Shown: positions 38,246 to 46,550 of the stretch, in pieces | How positions within the stretch are numbered: position 1 is the first letter of the stretch | Layout: each line of letters starts with the position of its first letter | Origin: Streptomyces sp. NBC_00344 | GTDB lineage: Bacteria > Actinomycetota > Actinomycetes > Streptomycetales > Streptomycetaceae | Direction of reading: 5' to 3' | NCBI RefSeq assembly: GCF_036088315.1 | Contig: NZ_CP107996.1 | Coordinates: forward strand, 3,428,501 to 3,492,500 | Length of the DNA stretch: 64,000 nt | Notes under the pieces: generated by a model | Databases searched by the model: none | What the model was told of the DNA's origin: nothing | Seen by the model: only the letters and a program-made list of their open reading frames with translations | Position numbers and translations under genes: made by a program

Positions 38246-38617
38246 GTGCTGCCTACCGAGAATCGGCTGAGGCGGCGCGAGGACTTCGCGGCCGCAGTTC
38301 GACGAGGACGCCGGGCCGGGCGTCCGCTACTCGTCGTCCATCTACGCAGCGGTACAACGGACCCGCATGTGCCTGGGGAGAGCACTCCCCCGACACGTGC
38401 GGGTTTCGTCGTGAGCAAAGCAGTGGGCGGAGCGGTCGTACGCACGGCTGTGAAGCGGAAGCTTCGGCATCTGGTCCGCGATCGCCTGCTTCAGCTGCCC
38501 CCCGGTAGCCTGGTTGTCGTACGGGCGCTGCCCGGAGCGGGTGTCGCCGACCATGCACAGCTGGCCCGAGACCTGGACGCCGCACTGGAGCGGCTACTGG
38601 GAGGGGGCGCGCGATGA
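38246..38617 (+). CDS. rnpA: Ribonuclease P protein component
   Basis: The 123-residue basic protein helps RNase P RNA mature tRNA 5' ends. It starts at a GTG 18 bases after rpmH. Family landmarks are [20 protein letters not shown] at the N-terminus, [20 protein letters not shown] (the RNR-type RNA-binding motif with a conserved KR.. core) and LRHLVRDRL. Its stop overlaps the yidD start by 4 bases. Confidence 0.97.
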   Translation: MLPTENRLRRREDFAAAVRRGRRAGRPLLVVHLRSGTTDPHVPGESTPPTRAGFVVSKAVGGAVVRTAVKRKLRHLVRDRLLQLPPGSLVVVRALPGAGVADHAQLARDLDAALERLLGGGAR

Positions 38618-38943
38618 AGTACCCGCTGCTGGCTCTCATCAAGCTGTACCAGTGGACAATCAGCCCGCTCCTGGGCCCTGTCTGCAGGTACTACCCGTCG
38701 TGTTCCCACTATGGATATACGGCTATCGACCGGCATGGCGCGGTGAAGGGCACGGCGCTGACGGCCTGGCGCATTCTGCGGTGCAATCCGTGGTCGCCAG
38801 GTGGCGTGGATCACGTTCCGCCGCGCAAACGTCCGCGTTGGCACGAACTGTTGCGTCATGCGTGGCGGACAAGCAAGGGCGGGCACTCCGGTCAGGAGAC
38901 CGGCCCGGCCGCAGAGACCTCGCCCAATGCTCAAGGAGCCTGA
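38614..38943 (+). CDS. yidD: Membrane protein insertion efficiency factor YidD
   Basis: The 109-residue product contains the YidD core: [27 protein letters not shown] and [15 protein letters not shown] with the conserved cysteines and the Pro-Ser-Cys-Ser motif. An amphipathic N-terminal helix probably sits on the inner face of the membrane beside YidC. The C-terminal tail is hydrophilic and variable. It is coupled to rnpA through an ATGA overlap and followed by yidC after 3 bases. Confidence 0.96.
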   Translation: MKYPLLALIKLYQWTISPLLGPVCRYYPSCSHYGYTAIDRHGAVKGTALTAWRILRCNPWSPGGVDHVPPRKRPRWHELLRHAWRTSKGGHSGQETGPAAETSPNAQGA

Positions 38944-38946
38944 TTA

Positions 38947-40251
38947 GTGGACACGCTTGCCAGTCTGTTCAGCTTTATCACCACCCCAGTGTCCTGGGTC
39001 ATCGTCCAGTTCCACTCCCTGTACGGCGCGATCTTTGGCCCGGACACCGGCTGGGCCTGGGGCCTGTCCATCGTGTCGCTGGTGGTCCTGATCCGGATCT
39101 GTCTGATCCCGCTCTTCGTGAAGCAGATCAAGTCGACCCGTGGCATGCAGGCGCTCCAGCCGAAGATGAAGGCGATCCAGGAGCGCTACAAGAACGACAA
39201 GCAGCGACAGTCCGAAGAGATGATGAAGCTGTACAAGGAGACGGGCACCAACCCGCTCTCCTCGTGTCTTCCGATCCTCGCGCAGTCGCCGTTCTTCTTC
39301 GCGCTTTACCACGTGCTGGCAGGCATCGCCAATGGCAAGACGATTGGCGTCATCGATCAGCCGTTGCTCGAGAGCGCACGTAAGGCCCACATCTTCGGCG
39401 CCCCGCTTGCGGCGAAGTTCTTGGAGAGTTCCGAGAAGGTCGCATCGCTCGGCGCCACACTGACCGACGTTCGCATCGTCACCGCGGTCATGATCGTCCT
39501 GATGTCGGCGTCGCAGTTCTACACACAGCGCCAGCTGATGACGAAGAACGTCGACATGTCCGTCAAGACGCCGTTCATGCAGCAGCAGAAGATGCTGATG
39601 TACGTGTTCCCGCTCATGTTCGCCGTGATGGGTATCAACTTCCCGGTCGGTGTGCTCGTCTACTGGCTGACCACCAACGTGTGGACCATGGGCCAGCAGA
39701 TGTTCGTGATCCACCGCAATCCGACCCCGGGCAGTCAGGCCCAGGCGGGGTTGCTGGAGCGGGTCCAGAAGCACCTCGTCACGCACGGCTCCACGCGTAC
39801 ACGTCATCAGCGCACCATCGTCAAGGGCATCGCGGCCAAGGAGACGAAGGACCGCAACGATGCCGAGCGCAAGTTCATCACCACCTTGAGCAAGGCCGGC
39901 CTGGTCGCCAACGTCGATGGCACGGTGGAGAAGAGCGATGCCGCTGTCGCTGCCGAGGCGGAGGGCGTGAGCCTTGCAGATGCTGTTCCCAAGCGCCAGC
40001 AGCCCAAGCGCCAGACCAAAGCAAAGCGCCAGACGAGTGCCGCGCACCCAGGGGGAGCGAAGTCTGCGGAGGCGGATGCAGAGGGCGAGGTCGCTGAAAC
40101 CGCCGAGAGGACCTCGTTGGAGAAGCAGGACGAGCCGCAGGATGCCAAGCCCAAGCAGAACGCCAAATCTGCCTCCGGTAGTACTGCACGCCAAGCCAAA
40201 TCAGGTCAGCGCAAGGGCCAGCAGCGTCCCAAGCACCCGTCCAAGAAGTAA
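38947..40251 (+). CDS. yidC: Membrane protein insertase YidC
   Basis: This 434-residue insertase starts at a GTG behind AAGGAG. It has the five-helix core of the short, Gram-positive-type protein without the large periplasmic domain: [34 protein letters not shown], the cytoplasmic hairpin ([20 protein letters not shown]), then [20 protein letters not shown] and later helices. A long basic C-terminal tail of about 150 residues, rich in Gln/Lys/Ala, is typical for actinobacteria and may bind ribosomes. No lipobox is apparent at the N-terminus. Confidence 0.96.
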   Translation: MDTLASLFSFITTPVSWVIVQFHSLYGAIFGPDTGWAWGLSIVSLVVLIRICLIPLFVKQIKSTRGMQALQPKMKAIQERYKNDKQRQSEEMMKLYKETGTNPLSSCLPILAQSPFFFALYHVLAGIANGKTIGVIDQPLLESARKAHIFGAPLAAKFLESSEKVASLGATLTDVRIVTAVMIVLMSASQFYTQRQLMTKNVDMSVKTPFMQQQKMLMYVFPLMFAVMGINFPVGVLVYWLTTNVWTMGQQMFVIHRNPTPGSQAQAGLLERVQKHLVTHGSTRTRHQRTIVKGIAAKETKDRNDAERKFITTLSKAGLVANVDGTVEKSDAAVAAEAEGVSLADAVPKRQQPKRQTKAKRQTSAAHPGGAKSAEADAEGEVAETAERTSLEKQDEPQDAKPKQNAKSASGSTARQAKSGQRKGQQRPKHPSKK

Positions 40252-40265
40252 GAGGAGTCCATCCC

Positions 40266-40781
40266 GTGACGGAAGGCACCACCACCACCTCCGCCGCCGC
40301 TGAGGGCGACACACTGAGCCACCTCGAGCAGGAGGGCGAGATCGCCGCGGACTACCTCGAGGGACTGCTCGATATCGCTGACCTCGACGGCGATATCGAC
40401 ATGGATGTAGAGGCCGACAGGGCGGCGGTATCGATCATCAGCGATACCGGCAGCCACGACATCCAGAAGCTTGTGGGCAGGGAGGGCGAGGTGCTCGAGG
40501 CTCTCCAGGAGCTCACCCGGCTTGCGGTGCACCGTGAGACCGGGGACCGCAGCCGTCTGATGCTGGACATCGCTGGGTTCCGGGCGAAGAAGCGCGAGGA
40601 ACTTGCCACACTGGGAGCCAAGGCTGCCGATAGGGTGAGGAGCTCCGGCGAGCCTGTGAAGCTCGATCCGATGACTCCCTTCGAGCGCAAGGTTGTGCAC
40701 GATGCGGTCGCCGCCGCGGGCCTGCGCAGTGAGTCGGAGGGCGAGGAGCCGCAGCGCTTCGTCGTCGTTCTTCCGGCTTGA
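40266..40781 (+). CDS. jag: Jag/KhpB RNA-binding protein (KH + R3H)
   Basis: The 171-residue protein starts at a GTG behind AGAGGAG. After an acidic N-terminal segment, a KH domain (about 65-100) carries VGREGEVLEALQELTRLAV, a variant of the GxxG loop, followed by RSRLMLDIAGFRAKKREEL. An R3H domain (about 110-165) has PFERKVVHDAVAAA and ends in RFVVVLP. Jag/KhpB binds RNA and influences cell-wall synthesis in other bacteria. The Jag_N domain found in Firmicutes is missing, as usual in actinobacteria. It follows yidC by 14 bases. Confidence 0.94.
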   Translation: MTEGTTTTSAAAEGDTLSHLEQEGEIAADYLEGLLDIADLDGDIDMDVEADRAAVSIISDTGSHDIQKLVGREGEVLEALQELTRLAVHRETGDRSRLMLDIAGFRAKKREELATLGAKAADRVRSSGEPVKLDPMTPFERKVVHDAVAAAGLRSESEGEEPQRFVVVLPA

Positions 40782-40889
40782 CCAGTACGTCGTTCTGTCG
40801 GCCCCGTCTGTTTCCCAGGCGGGGCCGATCTTTGTCACCCTGATAGTCAGCCACCCATGCGGTATTGCGGTTACGGAAGGACGGTTCCC

Positions 40890-41606
40890 GTGACGGAGTC
40901 AGCGGAGCTCCCCCAGGCGCCGGAAGTGGCGCGTGCGGTTTTCGGTGAGTTCTTCCCGGAAGTCGTCCGATACGCGGAGCTTCTGGCAGACGCCGGAGTC
41001 ACCCGAGGATTGATCGGTCCGCGCGAGGTGCCGAGGCTCTGGGAACGGCATCTGCTGAACTGTGCGGTGCTGTCGGAGGTGGTCCCCGAGGGAGTCACGG
41101 TCTGCGATGTGGGCTCCGGCGCCGGCCTTCCGGGCATTCCGCTGGCTCTGGTCCGCCGGGACCTGAAGATCACGCTGCTGGAGCCACTACTGCGAAGGAC
41201 GAACTTCCTCCAGGAAGTGGTAGAGCTACTGGGGCTGGATCACGTAACGGTCGTACGCGGCAGAGCCGAGGAGGTCCTGGGCACCCTTCCGCCGGTGCAC
41301 GTGGTTACGGCGCGGGCAGTTGCCCCCTTGGACCGGTTGGCTGGGTGGGGGGTGCCGCTGTTGCGACCCTACGGAGAGATGCTGGCGCTCAAGGGTGATA
41401 CTGCCGAGGAAGAGATCCAAGGTGCGAGGGCGGCCCTGAGTAAGCTCGGAGTGGTGGAAACCTCGGTGCTGCAGGTTGGCGAGGGTGTGGTCGACCCCTT
41501 GTCCACGGTCGTGCGCGTTGAAGTCGGTGAAAGCCCTGGCGGTGTGCGCTTCGCGGCGAAGCGAGCCAAAGCCGCTCGGGTGAGCCGGACTCGCCGACGC
41601 CGGTGA
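40890..41606 (+). CDS. rsmG: 16S rRNA (guanine-N7) methyltransferase RsmG (GidB)
   Basis: Starting at the GTG at 40890 behind GGAAGGA gives 238 residues; the ATG at 40857 in frame lacks a ribosome site. The SAM-binding motif is VCDVGSGAGLPGIPLAL, followed by ITLLEPLLRRTNFL and the later VTARAVAPL. It methylates G527 (E. coli numbering) of 16S rRNA; loss gives low-level streptomycin resistance in Streptomyces. The C-terminus is basic (RVSRTRRRR). It is about 100 bases after jag and precedes parA by 300 bases. Confidence 0.95.
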   Translation: MTESAELPQAPEVARAVFGEFFPEVVRYAELLADAGVTRGLIGPREVPRLWERHLLNCAVLSEVVPEGVTVCDVGSGAGLPGIPLALVRRDLKITLLEPLLRRTNFLQEVVELLGLDHVTVVRGRAEEVLGTLPPVHVVTARAVAPLDRLAGWGVPLLRPYGEMLALKGDTAEEEIQGARAALSKLGVVETSVLQVGEGVVDPLSTVVRVEVGESPGGVRFAAKRAKAARVSRTRRRR

Positions 41607-41698
41607 GTGCCGTTTCGGATCCCACGGGATACCAAAAGTTGCCAAATGTGCAGATTTCGGAGTGTCGCGACGGGTTGACGTGGCAGCGCGGGCATCGT

Positions 41699-41712
41699 GT
41701 TTCACGTGAAAC
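41699..41712. other. parS: parS site, perfect
   Basis: GTTTCACGTGAAAC, about 200 bases before the preferred parA start, so ParB bound here could autoregulate parAB. Confidence 0.93.
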
Positions 41713-41795
41713 GTCGCTCTCTGCTGCATGGCATCATCAATCGCAGTCGTGCGGCATCCGCGCCGCGCGATCGTAAGCCCTTCGGGGTCACGAAG

Positions 41796-41822
41796 TTGTC
41801 CACACAGGTGGATTCATCCACA
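41796..41822 (+). promoter_or_regulatory. Two DnaA boxes upstream of parA
   Basis: TTGTCCACA (exact) at 41796-41804 and TCATCCACA (one mismatch to TTATCCACA) at 41814-41822, in the same orientation and 18 bases apart. They lie about 90-110 bases upstream of the TTG start of parA. Confidence 0.65.
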
Positions 41823-41906
41823 GAAGAACATGCCCCGCTGGTTCGCACCCCCCAAAGCATGGCAGGCTCTGTGTATTGCGAGCCTGAAGTCGAGGAGAGT
41901 GAATCC

Positions 41907-42935
41907 TTGCGGTCCGACGCCAACATCGCGGGACCGATGACCGATCCGGTCCCCGGCCCCCGTACCGAATCGGTGGGAGAAGTTGTTTCACGTGAAACAC
42001 CACCCCCGATGGACGACACCCCCATTGGTCGTGCTGCCCAACTTGCAGTGGAAGCCCTCGGCCGTGCCGGGGAGGGCCTGCCACGGCCTGAACGGACGCG
42101 TGTCATGGTGGTCGCCAACCAGAAGGGCGGCGTCGGCAAGACCACTACGACGGTCAACCTCGCTGCCTCGCTCGCCTTGCATGGTGCGCGGGTTCTCGTG
42201 GTTGACCTCGACCCGCAGGGAAACGCTTCGACAGCGCTGGGGATCGATCACCACTCCGAAGTTCCATCGATCTACGACGTCCTGGTAGAAAGCCGGCCCC
42301 TCTCGGAGGTCGTCCAGCCAGTCAAGGACGTCGAGGGTCTCTTCTGCGCTCCGGCCACCATCGATCTCGCCGGCGCTGAGATCGAGCTGGTGTCTCTCGT
42401 GGCACGGGAGAGCCGACTACAGCGAGCGCTCCAGGCATATGAGCAGCCGCTGGACTACATCCTCATCGACTGCCCACCGTCTTTGGGCTTGTTGACCGTC
42501 AATGCGATGGTGGCCGGTGCAGAGGTACTGATCCCTATCCAGTGCGAGTACTACGCGCTGGAGGGACTGGGACAGCTTCTCCGGAACGTCGATCTGGTCA
42601 GAGGTCATCTCAATCCGGACCTTCACGTGTCGACCATTCTGCTCACCATGTATGACGGCAGGACTCGACTCGCGTCGCAGGTGGCGGACGAAGTGCGCAG
42701 CCACTTCGCTCGCGAGGTACTCAAGACCAGCATTCCCCGGTCAGTGCGTATCTCCGAGGCCCCTAGCTACGGTCAGACGGTACTCACCTATGATCCAGGC
42801 TCCAGCGGATCGTTGTCGTATCTTGAGGCGGCTCGTGAGATCGCCTTGCGTGGCGTAGGCGTGCAATACGACGCCCGGGATGCGCATAGCGGTTATCAGA
42901 ACAGCCAACAGAGTTTGTCGGAGGGGATCCAGTGA
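41907..42935 (+). CDS. parA: Chromosome partition ATPase ParA
   Basis: The preferred TTG start at 41907 follows GAGGAG and gives 342 residues. In-frame ATGs at 41859 and 41697 lack ribosome sites and would cover DnaA boxes or parS. A disordered N-terminal segment of about 60 residues includes VSRET, encoded by an internal parS site. The deviant Walker A motif KGGVGKTTT, Walker A' [10 protein letters not shown], and Walker [12 protein letters not shown] are intact. ParA extends along sporulating Streptomyces hyphae and helps segregate ParB-bound origins. Its stop overlaps the parB start by 4 bases. Confidence 0.95.
   Translation: MRSDANIAGPMTDPVPGPRTESVGEVVSRETPPPMDDTPIGRAAQLAVEALGRAGEGLPRPERTRVMVVANQKGGVGKTTTTVNLAASLALHGARVLVVDLDPQGNASTALGIDHHSEVPSIYDVLVESRPLSEVVQPVKDVEGLFCAPATIDLAGAEIELVSLVARESRLQRALQAYEQPLDYILIDCPPSLGLLTVNAMVAGAEVLIPIQCEYYALEGLGQLLRNVDLVRGHLNPDLHVSTILLTMYDGRTRLASQVADEVRSHFAREVLKTSIPRSVRISEAPSYGQTVLTYDPGSSGSLSYLEAAREIALRGVGVQYDARDAHSGYQNSQQSLSEGIQ
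41985..41998. other. parS: parS site, perfect, inside parA
   Basis: GTTTCACGTGAAAC in the coding sequence, in the frame that reads Val-Ser-Arg-Glu-Thr within the disordered N-terminus of ParA. Confidence 0.93.
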
Positions 42936-44059
42936 GTGAGCGACGTAGAGGATTGGGACGTGGGCTCGGTGCGCTGATCCCTGCTGCACCGCAGGAGAAG
43001 CCTGGCCTGGCCGGCGGAGAGTCTCCGTCCTCTGGTGGGGCCGTTCCGGTACTCACTGCGGAGCGCGGTGTTGCCGCTGCGAAGTTGGCTACCCGCCCCG
43101 CGACTGCCGTTTCACGTGAAGCGACCGTGCCTGCGCAGGAGACTGCGCCCGCTACAGAAACCGCCGGGGAGACGACGGAGTCGGCGGGAGCGTATTTTGC
43201 CGAGCTGCCGTTGGATGCGATCACACCCAACCCGCGCCAGCCTCGTGAGGTCTTCGACGAAGACGCACTTGCCGAACTGGTCTCCTCCATCAAGGAAGTT
43301 GGGCTGCTTCAGCCTGTTGTCGTGCGTCAAGTGGCCGCAGAGCGCTTCGAACTCATCATGGGTGAGCGGCGCTGGCGGGCTTGCCGGGAAGCCGGTCTGG
43401 AGCGGATTCCCGCGATTGTTCGGGCCACGGACGACGAGAAGCTGCTTCTGGATGCGCTGCTGGAGAACCTGCATCGTTCTCAGCTCAATCCGCTGGAAGA
43501 AGCAGCGGCCTATGACCAGCTGCTCAAAGACTTCAACTGCACACACGACCAGTTGGCGGATCGGATTGGCCGCTCGCGGCCCCAGGTCTCCAATACGTTG
43601 CGACTGCTGAGGCTCTCCCCTCCGGTACAGCGCAGGGTTGCTGCGGGGGTTCTCTCCGCGGGACATGCTCGAGCACTGCTCTCGGTGGACGACTCCGAGG
43701 AGCAGGATCGACTGGCGCATCGCATTGTGGCTGAGGGGCTCTCGGTACGCGCGGTCGAAGAGATCGTGACGTTGATGCAGTCCCGTCCGGAGAGCGCCTC
43801 CAAGAGCAAGGGCCCGCGGGCCGGAGCTCGTCTCTCTCCTGCTCTCTCTGACCTTGCATCTCGCCTCTCGGATCGCTTCGAGACACGCGTAAAGGTCGAT
43901 CTGGGCCAGAAGAAGGGAAAGATCGTCGTCGAATTTGCTTCGATGGATGACCTTGACCGGATCCTCGGATCACTCGCCCCTGGCGAGGGGCGGGTGCTGG
44001 AGAAGATGCTCACTGATGAGGCCGCTGAGGAGACCGCGACTGAGGACAGCGAGGGCTAG
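42932..44059 (+). CDS. parB: Chromosome partition protein ParB (parS-binding CTPase)
   Basis: This 375-residue protein starts at a GTG overlapping parA. The N-terminus [13 protein letters not shown] is the ParA-interacting motif. The CTP-binding N-domain has [14 protein letters not shown] and the [12 protein letters not shown] box. The HTH that reads parS is [22 protein letters not shown]-terminal dimerisation domain ends the protein. ParB loads at parS, slides as a clamp and spreads over the origin region. A near-perfect parS lies inside its own gene at 43109, in the disordered N-terminal linker. Confidence 0.97.
   Translation: MSERRRGLGRGLGALIPAAPQEKPGLAGGESPSSGGAVPVLTAERGVAAAKLATRPATAVSREATVPAQETAPATETAGETTESAGAYFAELPLDAITPNPRQPREVFDEDALAELVSSIKEVGLLQPVVVRQVAAERFELIMGERRWRACREAGLERIPAIVRATDDEKLLLDALLENLHRSQLNPLEEAAAYDQLLKDFNCTHDQLADRIGRSRPQVSNTLRLLRLSPPVQRRVAAGVLSAGHARALLSVDDSEEQDRLAHRIVAEGLSVRAVEEIVTLMQSRPESASKSKGPRAGARLSPALSDLASRLSDRFETRVKVDLGQKKGKIVVEFASMDDLDRILGSLAPGEGRVLEKMLTDEAAEETATEDSEG
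43109..43122. other. parS: parS-like site, one mismatch, inside parB
   Basis: GTTTCACGTGAAGC differs from consensus only at base 13. In frame it reads Val-Ser-Arg-Glu-Ala in the linker between the N-terminal motif and the CTP domain of ParB. Confidence 0.75.
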
Positions 44060-44081
44060 ACGGGACGTGAGTCCTCGCGGA

Positions 44082-44124
44082 GGGTGGGGCGTGTCTGGCA
44101 AGCCGGAACACGCCCCACCCTTTG
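44082..44124 (+). terminator. Terminator after parB
   Basis: GGGTGGGGCGTGT pairs perfectly with ACACGCCCCACCC across a 13-base loop, followed by TTTG, about 20 bases after the parB stop. Confidence 0.85.
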
Positions 44125-44217
44125 CTTTCTGACGGTATCCGTCCGATCGTCTAGGTGGATACGATGCGTTCTGGTATGACGCATCCATCTTGGTCCACCT
44201 CGGAGGGAGGGCGGCCC

Positions 44218-44475
44218 GTGCGAACGGTGAGCCGCAGCCAACTGGTAACCGTCGGTCTGAGCTTGGGAGCGTTCGGCGGTTTCGTCGGCAGTCTGCTCAG
44301 AGAGCGGAGCGTGCTGACTGCCGCGCGCGATGCAGCAGATGAGGGAAGCGAGGAGCACCGTTCATGGGGCGTCGGCTTGTACCGCTCACGCTGGACAACC
44401 TTCCCGATCTTCCCAAGCGCTGTCGATCGTGCGTCTTCTGGGAACTCGACCCGGTCAGTGGCGAAGCCGCGATAG
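44218..44475 (+). CDS. Possible small protein overlapping the GNAT gene start
   Basis: A GTG at 44218 sits behind a good ribosome site (GGAGGGAGGG). The first part reads VRTVSRSQLVTVGLSLGAFG, then GFVGSLLRERSVLTAARDA, a plausible single membrane helix and a charged stretch. Third codon positions in that part are mostly G or C. It would be 85 residues and overlap the GNAT gene by about 110 bases in another frame, which weakens the case; alternatively only the first part is a relic. I have no family match. Confidence 0.35.
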   Translation: MRTVSRSQLVTVGLSLGAFGGFVGSLLRERSVLTAARDAADEGSEEHRSWGVGLYRSRWTTFPIFPSAVDRASSGNSTRSVAKPR

Positions 44476-44981
44476 AAGCCGGTAGATCCGAGCTGGAAAA
44501 GGAAGCCTGGCTTTCAGCGGTCCTGCTGGAGTGGGGGTCTTGTGGTCGGGTCGTTTACGTCGATGATGTGCCGGTCGGCTTCGTCCTGTACGCCCCTCCG
44601 GCCTATGTGCCTCGTTCTATGGCGTTCCCTACAAGTCCGGTCTCTCCTGACGCCGTCCAGCTGATGACAGCCTGGATCATGCCTGGCTATCAAGGGCAGG
44701 GACTGGGCAGGGTGATGGTGCAGACAGTTGCCAAGGATTTGCTGCGGCGGAACTTCAAGGCCATCGAGGCGTTCGGTGACGCTCGATGGAAGGAGCCGGC
44801 TTGTGTTCTTCCCGCCGAGCATCTGCTTGCCGTGGGCTTCAAGACCGTACGAGCACACCACCGCTACCCTCGACTGAGGCTTGAACTGCGCACCACACTG
44901 TCCTGGAAGGAAGATGTGGAGCTTGCTCTGGATCGCCTCCTTGGCGCGGTCCAGAAGGAGCCGGTACTGCGCCCCTTGTGA
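44364..44981 (+). CDS. GNAT family N-acetyltransferase
   Basis: The 205-residue protein starts at an ATG with GAGGAG ahead. The N-terminus has a Cys pair (KRCRSCVFWE) and the GNAT acetyl-CoA loop appears as MPGYQGQGLGRVMVQTVAKD at about residues 107-126. A hydrophobic beta strand (VVYVDDVPVGFVLYAPPAYV) precedes it. Substrate unknown. It lies between parB and the thioredoxin genes and converges on trxA over a hairpin that overlaps a parS site. Confidence 0.87.
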   Translation: MGRRLVPLTLDNLPDLPKRCRSCVFWELDPVSGEAAIEAGRSELEKEAWLSAVLLEWGSCGRVVYVDDVPVGFVLYAPPAYVPRSMAFPTSPVSPDAVQLMTAWIMPGYQGQGLGRVMVQTVAKDLLRRNFKAIEAFGDARWKEPACVLPAEHLLAVGFKTVRAHHRYPRLRLELRTTLSWKEDVELALDRLLGAVQKEPVLRPL

Positions 44982-45012
44982 GAATCGCTTCCACAGCAAC
45001 CGTGAAACGCAA

Positions 45013-45046
45013 AAACAGGGGCCGCCCAAGGGGGCGGCCCCTGTTT
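45013..45046. terminator. Bidirectional terminator overlapping parS
   Basis: ACAGGGGCCGCCC pairs with its complement across an AAGG loop, extended by flanking A/T pairs. It lies between the convergent GNAT and trxA genes. Its right arm shares the GTTT of the parS site at 45043-45056. Confidence 0.85.
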
Positions 45047-45056
45047 CACGTGAAAC
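45043..45056. other. parS: parS site, perfect
   Basis: GTTTCACGTGAAAC, extended by T and A to a 16-base palindrome, between convergent genes and partly within the terminator hairpin. Confidence 0.93.
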
Positions 45057-45067
45057 ACGAGCAGTAG

Positions 45068-45415
45068 TCAGGCCTTGGCGGCCTCGTTGCCGATGAAGTC
45101 CTCAAGATCGCGGACGATCGCAGCCTTGGGCTTCGCGCCGACGATGGTCTTGGCGACCTCGCCCCCCTGGTACACGTTGAGCGTGGGGATGGACATGACG
45201 CCGTACTTGGCGGCGACCGCGGGGTTCTCGTCGATGTTGAGCTTGACGACCTCAATCTGGTCGCCGTACTCGGCCGCAATAGCCTCCAGGGACGGAGCGA
45301 TCTGGCGGCACGGACCACACCAAGCGGCCCAGAAATCAACGAGTACGGGCTTGTCGCTCTTGAGGACATCCTGCTCGAAGGAGTCGTCAGTCACGTTCTT
45401 CAAGGTGCCGGCCAC
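45068..45415 (-). CDS. trxA: Thioredoxin
   Basis: This 115-residue thioredoxin starts at a GTG behind GAGGAGG. The redox centre WCGPC is preceded by VLVDFWAA, and the cis-proline loop reads SIPTLNVYQGGE. It reduces protein disulfides and ribonucleotide reductase in the cytoplasm. It lies 53 bases after trxB on the same strand, so both are likely in one operon. Confidence 0.97.
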   Translation of the reverse strand: MAGTLKNVTDDSFEQDVLKSDKPVLVDFWAAWCGPCRQIAPSLEAIAAEYGDQIEVVKLNIDENPAVAAKYGVMSIPTLNVYQGGEVAKTIVGAKPKAAIVRDLEDFIGNEAAKA

Positions 45416-45468
45416 GGCGGCCTCCTCTTTCTTTTGCTGGTATGTGGTGGAGTGAAGGAAGAGCGGAT

Positions 45469-46443
45469 TCAGACGCTGGCAGTCTTCTCGGGCTCCGCTG
45501 ACTTCTGGCTGTCGGCCAGAGCCGCCAAGAAGCGCTCTGCGTCAAGAGCTGCAGAGCAGCCGGTGCCGGCTGCAGTAATGGCCTGCCGATAGGTGTGGTC
45601 AACGACGTCGCCAGCCCCGAAAACGCCCGTGAGGTTGGTGCGGGTGGACGGCGCGTCCACCTTGAGGTAGCCCTCGTCATCGAGATCCAGCTGGCCCTTG
45701 AAGAGTTCAGTGCGCGGATCGTGGCCGACAGCGATGAACAGACCGGTGACTGGCAGCTCACTGGTGGTGCCAGTCCTGGTGTTGCGCAGGGTGAGACCCG
45801 AGAGCTTCTGCTCGCCATGGACGGTAGCAACTTCGCTGTCCCACGCGAACTTGATCTTCGGGTCGGCGATGGCTCGCTCCTGCATCGCCTTGGACGCGCG
45901 CAAGGTATCGCGGCGGTGGACGATCGTGACGGACTTGGCGAACCGGGAGAGGAAAGTTGCTTCCTCCATCGCGGTGTCGCCGCCACCAACAACGGCGATG
46001 TCCTGGTCCCTGAAGAAGAAACCGTCACAGGTGGCGCACCAGGAGACTCCGCGCCCTGAGAGGGCGTCCTCATTCGGCAGGCCGAGCTTGCGGTGCTGCG
46101 AGCCGGTGGTGACGATGACGGCCTTGGCGCGGTGCACCGTGCCGGCGGTGTCGGTGACCGTCTTGATCTCGCCGGTCAAGTCGACTGTCACGATGTCGTC
46201 GGGAACCAGCTCGGCGCCGAAGCGCTCCGCCTGGGCTCGCATGCTGTCCATGAGATCTGGTCCCATGATGCCGTCGCGGAAGCCGGGGAAATTTTCCACC
46301 TCAGTGGTGTTCATGAGCGCGCCGCCTGCTGTGACAGCGCCTTCGAAAACCAGCGGCTGCAGCGACGCGCGCGCGGTGTAGAGCGCGGCGGTGTAACCGG
46401 CCGGCCCGGAGCCGATGATGATCACGTTACGGACGTCGCTCAC
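45469..46443 (-). CDS. trxB: Thioredoxin-disulfide reductase
   Basis: Starting at the GTG at 46443 ([20 protein letters not shown]) behind GAGGAAG gives 324 residues. The FAD-binding GSGPAGY motif, redox-active CATCDG pair, NADPH-binding GGGDTAMEE and the C-terminal FAD motif GVFGAGDV are present. It passes electrons from NADPH to thioredoxin. In Streptomyces the trxBA operon is under the disulfide-stress sigma factor SigR; I could not verify a SigR promoter by eye. Confidence 0.96.
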   Translation of the reverse strand: MSDVRNVIIIGSGPAGYTAALYTARASLQPLVFEGAVTAGGALMNTTEVENFPGFRDGIMGPDLMDSMRAQAERFGAELVPDDIVTVDLTGEIKTVTDTAGTVHRAKAVIVTTGSQHRKLGLPNEDALSGRGVSWCATCDGFFFRDQDIAVVGGGDTAMEEATFLSRFAKSVTIVHRRDTLRASKAMQERAIADPKIKFAWDSEVATVHGEQKLSGLTLRNTRTGTTSELPVTGLFIAVGHDPRTELFKGQLDLDDEGYLKVDAPSTRTNLTGVFGAGDVVDHTYRQAITAAGTGCSAALDAERFLAALADSQKSAEPEKTASV

Positions 46444-46550
46444 GGGTTTCTTCCTCGTCTCTACGGACTGCTTGCTGCCTGTCGGGGGCCAGGGCCACTG
46501 CACTTACACCCCACCCAACGGATCCTACGGGGGATGCATTCCCGAATAGG

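Larger units (their letters stand above)
41607..41906. other. parAB promoter region with parS and DnaA boxes
   Basis: About 300 bases between rsmG and the preferred parA start. It contains a perfect parS at 41699-41712, a perfect DnaA box TTGTCCACA at 41796-41804 and a one-mismatch box TCATCCACA at 41814-41822. The promoter boxes cannot be fixed by eye. Confidence 0.65.

Noticed and set aside
42625..42640. TTCACGTG sequence in parA as another parS
   Set aside because: Only the left half matches GTTTCACGTGAAAC, so binding by ParB is unlikely.
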